From the NCBI GenBank assembly GCA_951640165.1, contig OX621255.1, positions 992,001 to 1,056,000 on the forward strand: a stretch of 64,000 bases of DNA, given 5' to 3'. The notes under the pieces are model-generated. The model made no database searches and was not told the DNA's origin. It was given only the letters and a program-made list of their open reading frames with translations. This document shows positions 10,401 through 18,714 of the stretch, in pieces; position 1 is the stretch's first letter; each line of letters opens with the position of its first letter. Source of the stretch: Pseudoips prasinana (Eukaryota > Arthropoda > Insecta > Lepidoptera > Nolidae). The position numbers and the translations under genes were made by a program.

Positions 10401-10527
10401 AGCATTTGTTATCAACAGTGAAACTATAAACGTGCCTACCTCAGAAATTAAATCAAACAATCCGAACACGTACATCACGAAGTCAGGACGGACAGTTAAA
10501 CCCGTAGTACGATTCGGTATTCGCTGA
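7447..10527 (+). pseudogene. pol: Pol polyprotein with one in-frame stop
   Basis: Would be made as Gag-Pol after the -1 slip. The first ATG of the frame is 7534 (residue 1 here). Protease has DTGA at residues 7-10. RT runs from about 150 to 400, with PWASPLHMVKKKNGEWRPCG and an FVDD box at 303-306. The box is followed directly by SDNELLH: the hydrophobic residues normally after DD are missing, consistent with a small in-frame deletion. RNase H begins with TDAS near 450. The integrase zinc-binding HHCC (VIHGLSHPG ... CKSCIACQ) is near 640-690, and the catalytic D,D,E residues lie in MDIVGP, TTDQG and NGMIERFH. TAA at 10048-10050 interrupts the frame after the integrase core. The same frame continues to 10527 with the GPF/Y-type C-terminal module (YEGPFPV ... 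IDRLKPAF). Confidence 0.92.
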
Positions 10528-10606
10528 CGCAAGTATTCTGCCCATTTAAATACCCACGGTGTTTTAACAAACGCCATCATTCATCGCCAGCATCTCCGAA
10601 AGAACA

Positions 10607-10843
10607 ATGGGCAACCAAAGCTCCAAAGACCAAATCGTCTACAACTCCGACAGCTGCTTAAACCAAAATGAAGCCGACCAACTAAGAAGCCTTATCCTGG
10701 AAGAGCTACGGTGGACAAGAAACATCGCAATAGGCCAAATTATAATCACCCTGGGCATCCTCCTACTCTACGGAGTTCTCAAGGCCGTGGACAGGAGAGT
10801 GAAAACGCTTGCGGGAAATAATCAACACAAATGCCACGGTTAA
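10607..10843 (+). CDS. Third ORF: predicted myristoylated single-pass membrane protein
   Basis: 78 residues, uninterrupted, placed where env would be. It starts MGNQSSK, which fits the N-myristoylation signal (G2, small residue S6, basic K7). A hydrophobic segment at about residues 40-58 (IAIGQIIITLGILLLYGVL) is a single membrane span, followed by basic KAVDRRVK. The region before it (about 20-36) is acidic-amphipathic. There is no cleavable signal peptide, no glycosylation-rich ectodomain and no fusion or receptor domain, so it does not look like an envelope protein. A host-membrane anchoring or particle-release role is speculation. Expression would need reinitiation, splicing or an own mRNA: it lies 79 bases after the pol stop. 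I do not recognise a named family. Confidence 0.6.
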   Translation: MGNQSSKDQIVYNSDSCLNQNEADQLRSLILEELRWTRNIAIGQIIITLGILLLYGVLKAVDRRVKTLAGNNQHKCHG

Positions 10844-11045
10844 CCTAGGTCATGGCGCATATGCTTGCACAAACCAAGTGCATCGACCAAGGCAGTGTAA
10901 TGTGTCAAAACAACATCAGCAATTTTTTTTATATTCTGCATCAGCAAGGTTACGGTCACTAGTTACATATTATGTTATTATTACTAATTTAAAACATTAC
11001 TGTACATTTTTCATCAACGATAGGAATTATAAATATATATATTTT
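10844..11045 (+). other. 3' non-coding region of the gypsy element
   Basis: AT-rich untranslated stretch between ORF3 and the polypurine tract. The open frame at 10809-11048 overlaps the ORF3 end and has no family features. Confidence 0.6.
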
Positions 11046-11046
11046 T

Positions 11047-11055
11047 AAAGGGGGT
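11047..11055 (+). promoter_or_regulatory. Polypurine tract
   Basis: AAAGGGGG ends six bases before the 3' LTR. This is the expected primer for plus-strand DNA synthesis. The short TGTATA gap before the LTR is slightly unusual. Confidence 0.75.
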
Positions 11056-11060
11056 GTATA

Positions 11061-11253
11061 TGTAGCGACTGTATATCGCACATAATATCACGTATTTAGA
11101 TAAGGCACATTTATTGATTAAGCTTAGCGATAAAATAAGACAGTATTTTACACGTACAACATTAGTATTTAAACCCTTTTTATATCTTAAATAAATCAGA
11201 CTAAAATACCATCTTGTTGTCTCATTATTACTCTTGCCAAATCATTTGGCAAA
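11061..11253 (+). repeat. 3' LTR
   Basis: 193 bp, indistinguishable from the 5' LTR on manual reading, and followed by the GTATT duplication at 11254-11258. Confidence 0.95.
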
Positions 11254-11330
11254 GTATTATTATTATGACGGACCTTGTGTTAATAACGACGGTCGCGCTT
11301 TGAATGCTACCTATATTCTCTCGAACTGAC
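11254..11330 (-). repeat. LINE-B 3' UTR, right part
   Basis: Continues the 6108-6393 fragment: GTATTATTATTATGACGG and then TTAATAACGACGGTCGCGC match 26.76-26.80 kb and, inverted, 50.21-50.26 kb. Confidence 0.8.
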
Positions 11331-11700
11331 TTGTACGCCTATCACGGGATGTGATGCTATCGTTTGACCTCACCTACACTGCAATAAAGTTGAAACTGCT
11401 ACTAACTACCCTAATTACTATTCCGAACTTACTGTAAAATAAATTATAATATTCCACAAACAACACAAAATTTACAACAAATCTTCGTAATAAAATGTTG
11501 GTGTATTGTGAGGTTATTAAAGCTTTATTGCTATTACACCGAAACAAAGTAAATTTGGTGAAGTTTATTGGCCAATATTCGTCATATTTATACAAATATT
11601 TTAACATAAAATACAGTCATATTTTAACACTTTTAACATTTCTTTACGACGTAATAAGCGTTTTATAATAAATCATATTATTTTACTTTTAATCGCATAA
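11331..11700. other. Unassigned AT-rich stretch
   Basis: The minus-strand frame at 11374-11607 is AT-driven and has no domain features. No repeat partner recognised. Confidence 0.35.
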
Positions 11701-11912
11701 AGTCATGGTCTCACTAGTCCTTGAGTGATGAGCAAGGTCAAGCAACTAAGCCCGCGGTCAGTCCATAGATGGCTGACCGCCAAAGTGGTTTAATTTCTGA
11801 GCGACTCCGTGCTTCGGCGGGCACATTAAATCGTAGGTTCCGGTTGTAGCCATTAGGCAACAGTCGTTAAGCTATGACAGAGGCCTACTACTAACCCCTG
11901 CCCACACGATAA
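11701..11912 (+). repeat. 5S-rRNA-derived SINE (best 5S head)
   Basis: Begins with a segment alignable to the 3' half of eukaryotic 5S rRNA: a GATGAGCAAGGTCAAGCAAC block, then GCGGTCAGTCCATAGATGGC and TGACCGCC. These correspond to the AAGTTAAGCAAC and GGTCAGTACTTGGATGGGTGACCGCC parts of 5S, which include the internal pol III control region. A non-5S body follows, with CTCCGTGCTTCGGCGGGCAC and the CAGTCGTTAAGC tail. This is the SINE3 type. Confidence 0.75.
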
Positions 11913-12098
11913 GTAAGATCGCATATTTGAGTTTTAGAAATAAATGCGATTAAAAATAAACAAGGTGTTATACTATATATGCAGCTTTGTGTGGTCGTCG
12001 ACCTTTTTGAACTTAAACTTCTTTATGCACGCCTGACTTGCGGAGTAAGCTGGTGAATGCGTGACGAGAGTGTGATGAAAAGTGTACTCGGGTGAGGC
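11913..12098. other. Sequence leading into the minisatellite
   Basis: Includes GAGAGTGTGATGAAAAGTG and TGAGGCGAAC, resembling 57985-58010. It appears to be the parent repeat from which the minisatellite arose. Confidence 0.5.
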
Positions 12099-12099
12099 G

Positions 12100-12818
12100 A
12101 ACTAAAGTAAAAAGGCAGATAAAGTTAGTGAAGATAGAAAGGGTGAGGTGAAATAAAGTAAAAAGGCAGATAAAGTTAGTAAAGAAAGAAAGGGTGAAGC
12201 GAACTTAAGTAAAGAGGCAGATATAAGTTAGTGAAGATAGAAAGGGTGAGGCGAACTAAAGTAAAGAGGCAGATATAAGTTAGTGAAGATAGAAAGGGTG
12301 AGGTGAACTAAAGTAAAGAGGCAGATATAAGTTAGTGAAGATAGAAAGGGTGAGGCGAACTAAAGTAAAGAGGCAGATATAAGTTAGTGAAGATAGAAAG
12401 GGTGAAGCGAACTAAAGTAAAGAGGCAGATATAAGTTAGTGAAGATAGAAAGGGTGAGGCGAACTAAAGTAAAAAGGCAGATATAAGTTAGTGAAGATAG
12501 AAAGGGTGAGGTGAAATAAAGTAAAAAGGCAGATATAAGTTAGTAAAGATAGAAAGGGTGAAGCGAACTAAAGTAAAAAGGCAGATATAAGTTAGTGAAG
12601 ATAGAAAGGGTGAGGCGAACTAAAGTAAAGAGGCAGATATAAGTTAGTGAAGATAGAAAGGGTGAGGCGAACTAAAGTAAAGAGGCAGATATAAGTTAGT
12701 GAAGATAGAAAGGGTGAGGCGAACTAAAGTAAAAAGGCAGATATAAGTTAGTGAAGATAGAAAGGGTGAGGCGAACTAAAGTAAAAAAGCAGATACAAGT
12801 TAGTGAAGATAGAAAGTT
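12100..12818 (+). repeat. 52-bp minisatellite, 14 units
   Basis: Units begin at 12100, 12151, 12202 and then every 52 bases (12254, 12306 ... 12774). The first two are 51 bp because they lack one base in GATATAAG. The core is AACTAAAGTAAAGAGGCAGA, then TATAAGTTAGTGAAGATAG, then AAAGGGTGAGGCG. Variants alternate between AAAAAGG and AAAGAGG and between GAGGCG, GAAGCG and GAGGTG. The last unit is cut at the SINE-A that follows. Confidence 0.95.
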
Positions 12819-12819
12819 T

Positions 12820-13078
12820 TGACTGGCCAGTTGGCGTGGTTGACGGGCTGCTGGCGTGGTTGTTAGATGCTTGCGATTCCCACCCAGGATAGATATGTGT
12901 GTTTATAAAATATCTATTAGTCCTGAGTGAGGGTGTAATTATCTATATAAGTATGTATTTGCAAAAAGAAAGGTAGTATGTGTAGTATTTATATCAGTTA
13001 TCTGGTTTCCGTAGTAGAAGATCTGCTTAGTTTGGGGTCAGATGGCCGTATGTGAATAATGCCCGGGATTTTATTATT
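12820..13078 (+). repeat. tRNA-derived SINE-A
   Basis: The head is partly duplicated (GTTGGCGTGGTTG at 12831 and CTGGCGTGGTTG at 12850). The B box is damaged. The body has TATATAAGTATGTATTT and TATCAGTTATCTGGTTTCC. It abuts the minisatellite directly. Confidence 0.75.
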
Positions 13079-13091
13079 ATTTTATCTATTA

Positions 13092-13280
13092 CTAGCTGTG
13101 CCCCGCGGTATTTTATAAATTATCACAGCTCCTCCCCCGTAGGTGATAGCGCGATAATATGTAGCCTATATGTTGACCCGACCTCTTAGTAATATTCATG
13201 TAATATTTGAAGTAAATCCATGCAGTACTTTTTGAGTTTAGCCCGAACATACATACAGGTAAACAGACAAAAATTCTAAT
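13092..13280 (-). mobile_element. Helitron-like non-autonomous element (minus)
   Basis: On the minus strand it ends in CCGCGGGGCACAGCTAG followed by T, the Helitron 3' signature with a GC-rich hairpin-like end. The 5' end is degraded. Relatives are at 15.5, 21.56, 22.82 (minus) and 28.52 kb (minus). Confidence 0.65.
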
Positions 13281-13740
13281 CACTATATTTTTGGCTTCCC
13301 TATTGATTGTAGATGACGCCCCAAGTATCCTTTAAAAAAATATTCAATGTACAGTTTTGACTTTCCTATGATTTTATTATAGATATAACATGCACAGATT
13401 TATGAAATTCAAGTTAACCTTTAACAATATGGTATTGTAAATAGCTACTGTGTCATCAAACTCAACCTAATTCAATTAATATCAAATTAACGTTTACCCT
13501 GGCTTATTTATCAGTGTTCTGTCGTGCCCTTAGTCAAGCTGTTAGAGGTCTTACGAGATTATCGTCTGCGGGCGGAGATAATATCATTCCATTTACAACG
13601 GTTCATGACTTCGCGTTACATAGTGCTACGGGAGGCTTTTCACTTGATATTATTATGAACTTCTAACTTCTATTAAGTATCACAGCGCCTAATTTAAGCT
13701 CTTATAGTGAGCTTCTGGGTTCATATCTACAGACAGACAC
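13281..13740. other. Unassigned stretch
   Basis: No ORF or repeat partner recognised. A GC-richer patch lies at 13560-13640. Confidence 0.35.
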
Positions 13741-13743
13741 CGA

Positions 13744-13998
13744 CAGACGGTCACCGTAGCCTAGTTGGTAGTGCTCCTGCCTACGAAGCTGGTGGTTCTG
13801 GGTTCGAATCCCAGTAAGTGCAAATATTTATGTGATTAGCACGAATATTTATTTCTGAGTCATGGATGTTTTCTATGTATTTAAGTATTTATCTATCTAT
13901 ATAAGTATGTATATCGTCGCCTGGTACCCATAGTACAAGCTTTGCTTAGGTTGGGGCTAGGATGATCTGTGTGACATTGTCCCTAGATATTATTATTA
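13744..13998 (+). repeat. tRNA-derived SINE-B
   Basis: A-box-like TAGCCTAGTTGG and B box GGTTCGAATCCCAG in a tRNA-like head. The body has ATATAAGTATGTATATCGTC and ends in TATTATTATT. Full-length minus copies lie at 15.93 and 32.46 kb. Confidence 0.85.
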
Positions 13999-14004
13999 TT
14001 ATAA

Positions 14005-14209
14005 TATCTCTGGTTGCATCAACAAGTGCTATGGGTATTTTTCTATCAAGAACATACCCAGCAGCTGCCTGGAGTCTGGTAGGTACTTGGCGTTATTAAA
14101 CATTCGTGCCTCAGAAAAATCATTAAGATGATGACCTATTACCTAATCTGGCCTCGGTCATGTCGGATTGCCTCCCTCTTGGGTTATAAGAGTGAAGGTA
14201 AAGAGAGTG
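14005..14209 (+). repeat. SINE-D variant, left arm of inverted pair
   Basis: Shares with SINE-D (22.2 kb) the CTGGAGTCTGG, GTGCCTC and GTCATGTCGGATTGCC blocks. Its near-identical inverted mate is at 14692-14892. The pair could fold into a ~200-bp stem with a ~480-bp loop. Confidence 0.7.
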
Positions 14210-14690
14210 TATCCAGCGAAAAAGAACAGCATCCCTACTACACAGAATTCTTGGGAGCACTAATAGCATTCTTAAGGTTATTTCTGACAAGTTGAACAGC
14301 CCTTTCCTGATGCACTGGACCCATATTCATAGTGGCGGAGCTAGTGCAGCAGGACGGTACTTTAATTAATTTTTATAATCATTATTACTAAATATTCCAA
14401 GTCCTGTAAAACTTACACTATATGTGTTGACATCATAATAATAATATAATAATATTCCATTCATAAATATAGTCTAGTTTTCTTCTTCCTATGACATTAA
14501 CTTAAAGTTTATAATGTAGAATATGGCGCCTTTGTTTCAGCCCAATAGTAAATAGTGAATGTATATATTTCACACACACAGATAGGTACTCCCACGATAC
14601 TCATGAGAACTCCGTGCATTTTATAATCACTTTTGCGTAATCTGTTATGTTATGTTATGTTGTATTATGTTAAAACAAACAAATAAAGAT
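14210..14690. other. Spacer between inverted SINE-D arms
   Basis: AT-rich, with a short run of TGTTATGTTA units at 14640-14660 just before the right arm, which may be a retroposition tail. Confidence 0.4.
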
Positions 14691-14691
14691 T

Positions 14692-14892
14692 CACTCTCTT
14701 TTCCTTCTCTCTTATAATCCAAGAGGGAGGCAACCGACATGACCGAGGCGAGATTAGGTAATAGGTCATCATCTTAATGATTTCTCTGACGCACGGATGT
14801 TTAATAATGCCAAGTACTAGACTCCAGGCAGCTGCTGGGTTTGTTGTTGATAGAAAAATACCCATAGCACTTGTTGATGCAACCAGAGATAT
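14692..14892 (-). repeat. SINE-D variant, right arm of inverted pair
   Basis: Reverse complement of 14005-14209 with scattered differences. The short frames over it on both strands are incidental. Confidence 0.7.
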
Positions 14893-15057
14893 GAACCTAA
14901 TCTATGAATTTAGAAACATAGAACTTTCTTTAACGGCAAAACGTGTTGCCAGTTGTCTAAAAATACTATAAATTAGTAGAAATCGATCTCATCATAACAC
15001 TTCCAGGTTCTATACTTCCATGCTATCTGTGTACCAGCTAATAACTTTTTGTCGCAA

Positions 15058-15120
15058 CTGATTATTATTGGTGGTAAGTTTGGGCAGATAAATCCCAAAC
15101 TTACCACCAATCATAATCAG
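15058..15120. repeat. 27-bp-stem hairpin
   Basis: Left arm 15058-15084 and right arm 15094-15120 pair with one mismatch around a 9-nt loop. The core arm is GGTGGTAAGTTTGGG. It stands alone with no ORF around it. Confidence 0.85.
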
Positions 15121-15129
15121 GTTGTTTCG

Positions 15130-15500
15130 TGATTATTGTCGAATAATATAACTTCTGACGAATATCACTCACGGCGGCCATTCTTACCAGAGACTAGTCA
15201 ATTAAGCAGGTTCAAGAGCTTATTAAGCTCGGCAAATAGCTGTCAAATTCAATGCTTCGAGCTGCTGCTATATTTCCAAAAATCCAATGACTCTGCATTA
15301 GAACGATCTGGGATTCTTAGTGCCTTATCATGTGCGTTTGATTATTTATTTGATATATAAAGATTTTTACTTCCATATGTCTGTAAGAATAGGTACCTTG
15401 GCCCTGTGCACATATATTTCCTGGGCTTAACAATCATCTGTAGTACATTTCATATTCGCCATCGCTTTGAAAGTTATAATTAATTAATATGATAATGTTA
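15130..15500. other. Unassigned stretch with SINE-D tail piece
   Basis: 15165-15215 holds CGGCGGCCATTC and AGACTAGTCAATT, resembling the inverted SINE-D end at 62.26 kb. The rest, including the frame at 15136-15360, has no recognisable features. Confidence 0.4.
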
Positions 15501-15501
15501 A

Positions 15502-15612
15502 CCCTAGTAATATTATTAATGCAAAAGTTTGTGAGGATGAATAGATAGATGTGTTACTCTTTTTTTGAAAAACTACAAAATGAATTTTCATGGAAAATTA
15601 TAGTAACTAGGG
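15502..15612 (+). mobile_element. Helitron-like 5' fragment
   Basis: CTAGTAATATTATTAATGC followed by AAAGTTTGTGAGGATG matches the 5' end of the complete element at 21562. The 3' end is absent. Confidence 0.5.
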
Positions 15613-15619
15613 ACCGTTA

Positions 15620-15925
15620 GGGTTCTACTGTCAAAAACCTGACTTTAAAGATAAATATGATTTATATGTGTCGTCTGTATAATGAACTCCTGCTTCAAAA
15701 TAGAAACGAATTAGATATCTTCAACCACGAAACTTTTAAAAGGAAAGTCAGACATATCATGTCAAAAAGTTGAAAGTAAAATCTTCTTAACGTAAAATTT
15801 ATACTTATTTAAACTTACAGACCATTAGATTTTAGTTTTAACTATTTATTAATAAGGTTTGCCTAAGTAGGTATGACTCGATTTTATCATGGTGTTACGG
15901 ATCGTGCTTCGGTGAATGTTATTAT
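15620..15925. other. Unassigned stretch
   Basis: 15660-15790 resembles a LINE coding remnant: a frame reads like NSCFKIETN and then HETFKRKVR. It is too degraded to classify. Confidence 0.3.
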
Positions 15926-15927
15926 AA

Positions 15928-16172
15928 TAATATATAGGGACAATGTCACGCAGATCATCCTAGCCCCAAACTAAGCAAAGCTTGTATTATGGGTACCAGG
16001 CGACAATATACATACTTATATAGATAGATAAATACTTGAATACATAGAAAACATCCATGACTCAGAAACAAATATTCGTGCTCATCACACAAATATTTGC
16101 ACTTACCGGGTTTCGAACCCAGAACCACTAGCTTCGTAGGCAGGATCACTACCAACTGGGCTACGGGGACCG
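15928..16172 (-). repeat. tRNA-derived SINE-B (minus)
   Basis: Full-length inverted copy of 13744-13998. The inverted B box is at about 16108-16120 and the head ends near 16170. Confidence 0.85.
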
Positions 16173-16334
16173 ATTAGATAATTTGACTTTCTGTCCTGCG
16201 TCACTTTTAGTTCTACTCAAATTGTCATGCTGTGTGCACTTGTTTAGGGATATTGTTAAGGTAAAACTATTATGTATACCTCACTGTCACGTATTCATAG
16301 TATTCTGTTTTGTGTGCCATTGTGCTCATTACAC

Positions 16335-16425
16335 AAAGATTAGTCCTGGGTGGAATCGAACCCACGACCTCTGGCTTAGCAGTTATGGTTACTAACTATA
16401 AGACCAGTAGACCAGTTATAACTTA
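16335..16425 (-). repeat. tRNA-derived SINE-E fragment (minus)
   Basis: Inverted B box GGAATCGAACCC followed by CTCTGGCTTAGCAGT. It matches 25058-25115 (minus) and resembles the 62345-62440 head. Confidence 0.55.
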
Positions 16426-16444
16426 CAGATTTTAATAACAATAT

Positions 16445-16612
16445 TTACATTAAGTCATAACTCGCGGTCAGTCCATAGTTGGGTTACCACCAATGCTTTA
16501 ATATCTAAGCGTCTCCCTGCTTCGCAGGGCACGTTAAGCTGTCGATCCCGTTTGTAGTTATTAGGCTACAGTCGTTTACCCTTGTCAGAGGGCTACTGGG
16601 TGGCTTTTACAA
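16445..16612 (+). repeat. 5S-rRNA-derived SINE, partial
   Basis: Begins at CTCGCGGTCAGTCCATAGTT, the 5S box region, without the upstream AAGCAAC part. Body CTCCCTGCTTCGCAGGGCAC and an ACAGTCGTT tail. Confidence 0.7.
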
Positions 16613-16734
16613 TACAACAAGTAAGTATTAAGTTAGTCCACTATCATTACTTGAATACGATTAAACACACTACCGTAATACCAACTAAATTTAAGTATTT
16701 TTTAGGAGATCATCTACATTATCATGTCAGCCAA

Positions 16735-16895
16735 AGTACGTCCACTGCTGGACAAAAGCCTCCCCAAAGAATGGGAGGATATGCATAATCGCCACGCTTG
16801 GCAGACGAGTTGGTAATCGCAGTTTGATAGTCGTAGTTCAAAACTAGTCTAAAAACGCTGCTGCCCGTTCTCTAGTAGGTATTCCCTGGTATAAA
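16735..16895 (+). repeat. Dispersed repeat F
   Basis: CCACTGCTGGACAAAAGCCT, ATAATCGCCACGCTTGGC and TAGTAGGTATTCCCTGG. Its first part resembles an RTE 3' UTR and the rest recurs at 2.75, 3.1 and 41.0 kb. Confidence 0.5.
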
Positions 16896-17074
16896 TTTGA
16901 TATGATCCTAATAATGCCGCTTTGGATACTAGTATATAGTAAAATATGTAAAGCGTAAATTTAATCTCAAATGGGAAAACATATATTCGTCCGGCAGTCT
17001 CAAATCATTTCTATGATTTATCAATGCTACCAAATTAAAAATTTTATAGTTTGGACTAAAACTAACTTAACTTG

Positions 17075-17320
17075 ACCAAAGAAGTATACCTGGCCTGTGT
17101 GTGAATGGGACAACCGGAAGGGGAAGACCTCGTCGAAAATTCTCTGACCAAATCGGAGACGTTCTCAAGAAAGGGCAGGTCAGAAGTACTCTAAACCGGC
17201 GAGCATGTATGAAGAATATAATGACAGTAATCGAGGCAAAGATCGTGACAAATGGAAATCTGTTGTCTCTGCCTACCCCTCTGGGAAATAGGCGTGAGTC
17301 TATCTATGTATGTATTTGTA
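17075..17320 (+). pseudogene. RTE-like LINE C-terminal remnant
   Basis: One open frame still reads [20 protein letters not shown] followed by [20 protein letters not shown] and ends in PTPLGNRR. It is collinear with 4.64-4.88 kb except for a short deletion after VIEAK. It is followed by a short TATGTATG tail. No RT domain is present. Confidence 0.8.
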
Positions 17321-17324
17321 AAAC

Positions 17325-17690
17325 ACTAACAACCTCGCAGGACATAGCTAACACCATAAGCAACGACCCTCGGTCGATTTCTACGCCCCCCACGGAATGA
17401 GATGGGGTGATGATATTCTATGCCATCACCACACAGCAGGTGATCATAGATAAAAATAAAGTCAGAGACGTTTTAACCAACACGTCCCACAGCTGCTGTC
17501 ACTGTTAAAAGACGTATAGGCTTTTTCAAATAAATATCACACATGTACATACGAGGCTCGGAAAACATTTAACTACAGAACCGTCCCCAGAGCCTTGTGT
17601 AAACAACATGGAACCGTTTTCTACCTTCGACGAGCTGAATCCCAAGCGAATTGGAAATTAAATTAAAGTGCACATTGAGCAACGTACAGA
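17325..17690. other. Unassigned stretch
   Basis: 17380-17460 has a GATGGGGTGATGATATTC block resembling parts of 40.93-40.98 kb inverted. Otherwise nothing recognised. Confidence 0.3.
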
Positions 17691-17696
17691 TAATAA

Positions 17697-18030
17697 ATTA
17701 AGTAATGGAATCAGGCGTTACTTTGCGGAAATCCATAACAATCAAAATACAAAATCAATATGTAGTGTCAATTCCGCCAATTGTCAGTTTAATCATGCCG
17801 GGATGCAATTTGCACCGCCCTCCCGCCCGCAAAAATGTGCATATGCAAGAAGGACAATATAAAAAGCAAATTACATGCGCCAGTACGATACCCAACACGT
17901 GTTTCAGTCCTCCACGGACCATTCTCAAGGGCTGCTAACTCGTCGAGTGCTCGCAGGAGACTGAAGTCTCCTTTGAGCACTCGACGAGTTTAGAATTAAC
18001 ACTACATATTGATTTTGTATTTTGATAGAT
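17697..18030. repeat. Fold-back element, copy 2, with 54-nt terminal hairpin
   Basis: Intact left arm (GGAATCAGGCGTTACTTTGC near 17705, then the GCAATTTGCACCGCCCTCCC block). It ends at a near-perfect palindrome at 17937-17990: 16 bp, 2 mismatches, 8 bp, 2-nt centre. Most of the right arm is missing and only AATTAACACTACATATTGAT remains. Confidence 0.75.
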
Positions 18031-18059
18031 AATAAATTATTAACTGGATTATATATTAC

Positions 18060-18425
18060 AGTTTTAACAACGATGACCAAACTTTACGAAGTTCTTTTGC
18101 TGGGGATATTATAGTGCACAAGTGTTGACGTAACATAGATACACTTGTATATTCCTTCACTATAATAATCTAATGGGTCTGCGGTGCAACACGACTGCGA
18201 AGTACGAAGCATAAACAAAGAAAAGTTTGTTTAACTGTTTCTTTGTTTATGCTTTACTTTCATTTAAAACTCTCAGTATCAGCGAATATTGGCGGTCTTA
18301 TTATTATATATAGTTCTTATAGTTGTGCCCTCATACCTTTGAGATTCATGAATCCTGCGTCTAATCACGCCGCGGTTTTAGAACACTGGACTGAAATAAA
18401 ACTTAGAGATACGAAACTTATCTGG
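18060..18425. other. Unassigned stretch with hairpin
   Basis: A perfect 17-bp inverted repeat (18207-18223 with 18238-18254, 14-nt loop) is the only structure seen. Confidence 0.45.
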
Positions 18426-18427
18426 CT

Positions 18428-18515
18428 ATGAGAGAAAGAGAGCATCTCCCTCTCTCTTGCCCTTACAATAATATACGAAACGTAATTCTCTCTTTTTCTA
18501 TCTTTACGTCAAGTT
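18428..18515 (-). repeat. Repeat related to the minisatellite parent (minus)
   Basis: On the minus strand AAAGATAGAAAAAGAGAGAA and TACGTTTCGTATATTATTG match 58040-58085. That element carries one minisatellite-like unit. Confidence 0.5.
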
Positions 18516-18536
18516 TTTTTTTTTAAACGCACTAGG

Positions 18537-18700
18537 TAATTTAATCCTTGTGTCGGGTGTACATATAATATACGGACACATCCAGACCCAGAACAACAAC
18601 CTATTTATGGGTCACACAAATAGTTGTCCGGCGCGAGACTCGAACCCGTGACACAAAGAGGCGAGGCGACTGTCTTAGCCACTGCGCGACACGTGAAGTA
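18537..18700 (-). repeat. tRNA-derived SINE-C (minus)
   Basis: Inverted SINE-C body with GACTCGAACCCGTGACAC as the inverted B-box region. It ends next to the truncated 5' edge of the LINE at 18715. Confidence 0.8.
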
Positions 18701-18714
18701 AAAAGTAAAAAAAG

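Larger units (their letters stand above)
6394..11253 (+). mobile_element. Ty3/gypsy LTR retrotransposon, complete, CsRn1-like
   Basis: A 4,860-bp element with, in order, a 5' LTR, primer-binding site, gag, pol (protease, RT, RNase H, integrase), a small third ORF, polypurine tract and 3' LTR, flanked by GTATT duplications. Integrase follows RNase H, which is the Ty3/gypsy order. The Gag cysteine-histidine pattern C-x2-H-x9-C-x3-C and a primer site starting TGGTGACCCCG match what is known of the CsRn1 clade (CsRn1, Kabuki), which use tRNA-Trp. This clade call is an inference from those two marks. The LTRs appear identical on manual comparison, so insertion is recent. Pol carries one in-frame stop and a shortened RT active-site loop, so this copy is probably not autonomous. 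Confidence 0.95.

Noticed and set aside
10302..10580. 92-residue minus-strand frame with hydrophobic stretch
   Set aside because: Antisense of the pol C-terminus. The hydrophobicity reflects the complementary codons.
10607..10843. Envelope glycoprotein for the third gypsy ORF
   Set aside because: Too short, no signal peptide, no furin or fusion features. It is reported as a membrane-anchor ORF instead.
11701..11800. 5S rRNA gene
   Set aside because: Only the 3' half of 5S aligns, it has diverged, and it continues into a repeated non-5S body. It is a SINE.
12100..12818. CRISPR array
   Set aside because: Units are directly adjacent 52-bp repeats with no unique spacers, and the genome is eukaryotic.
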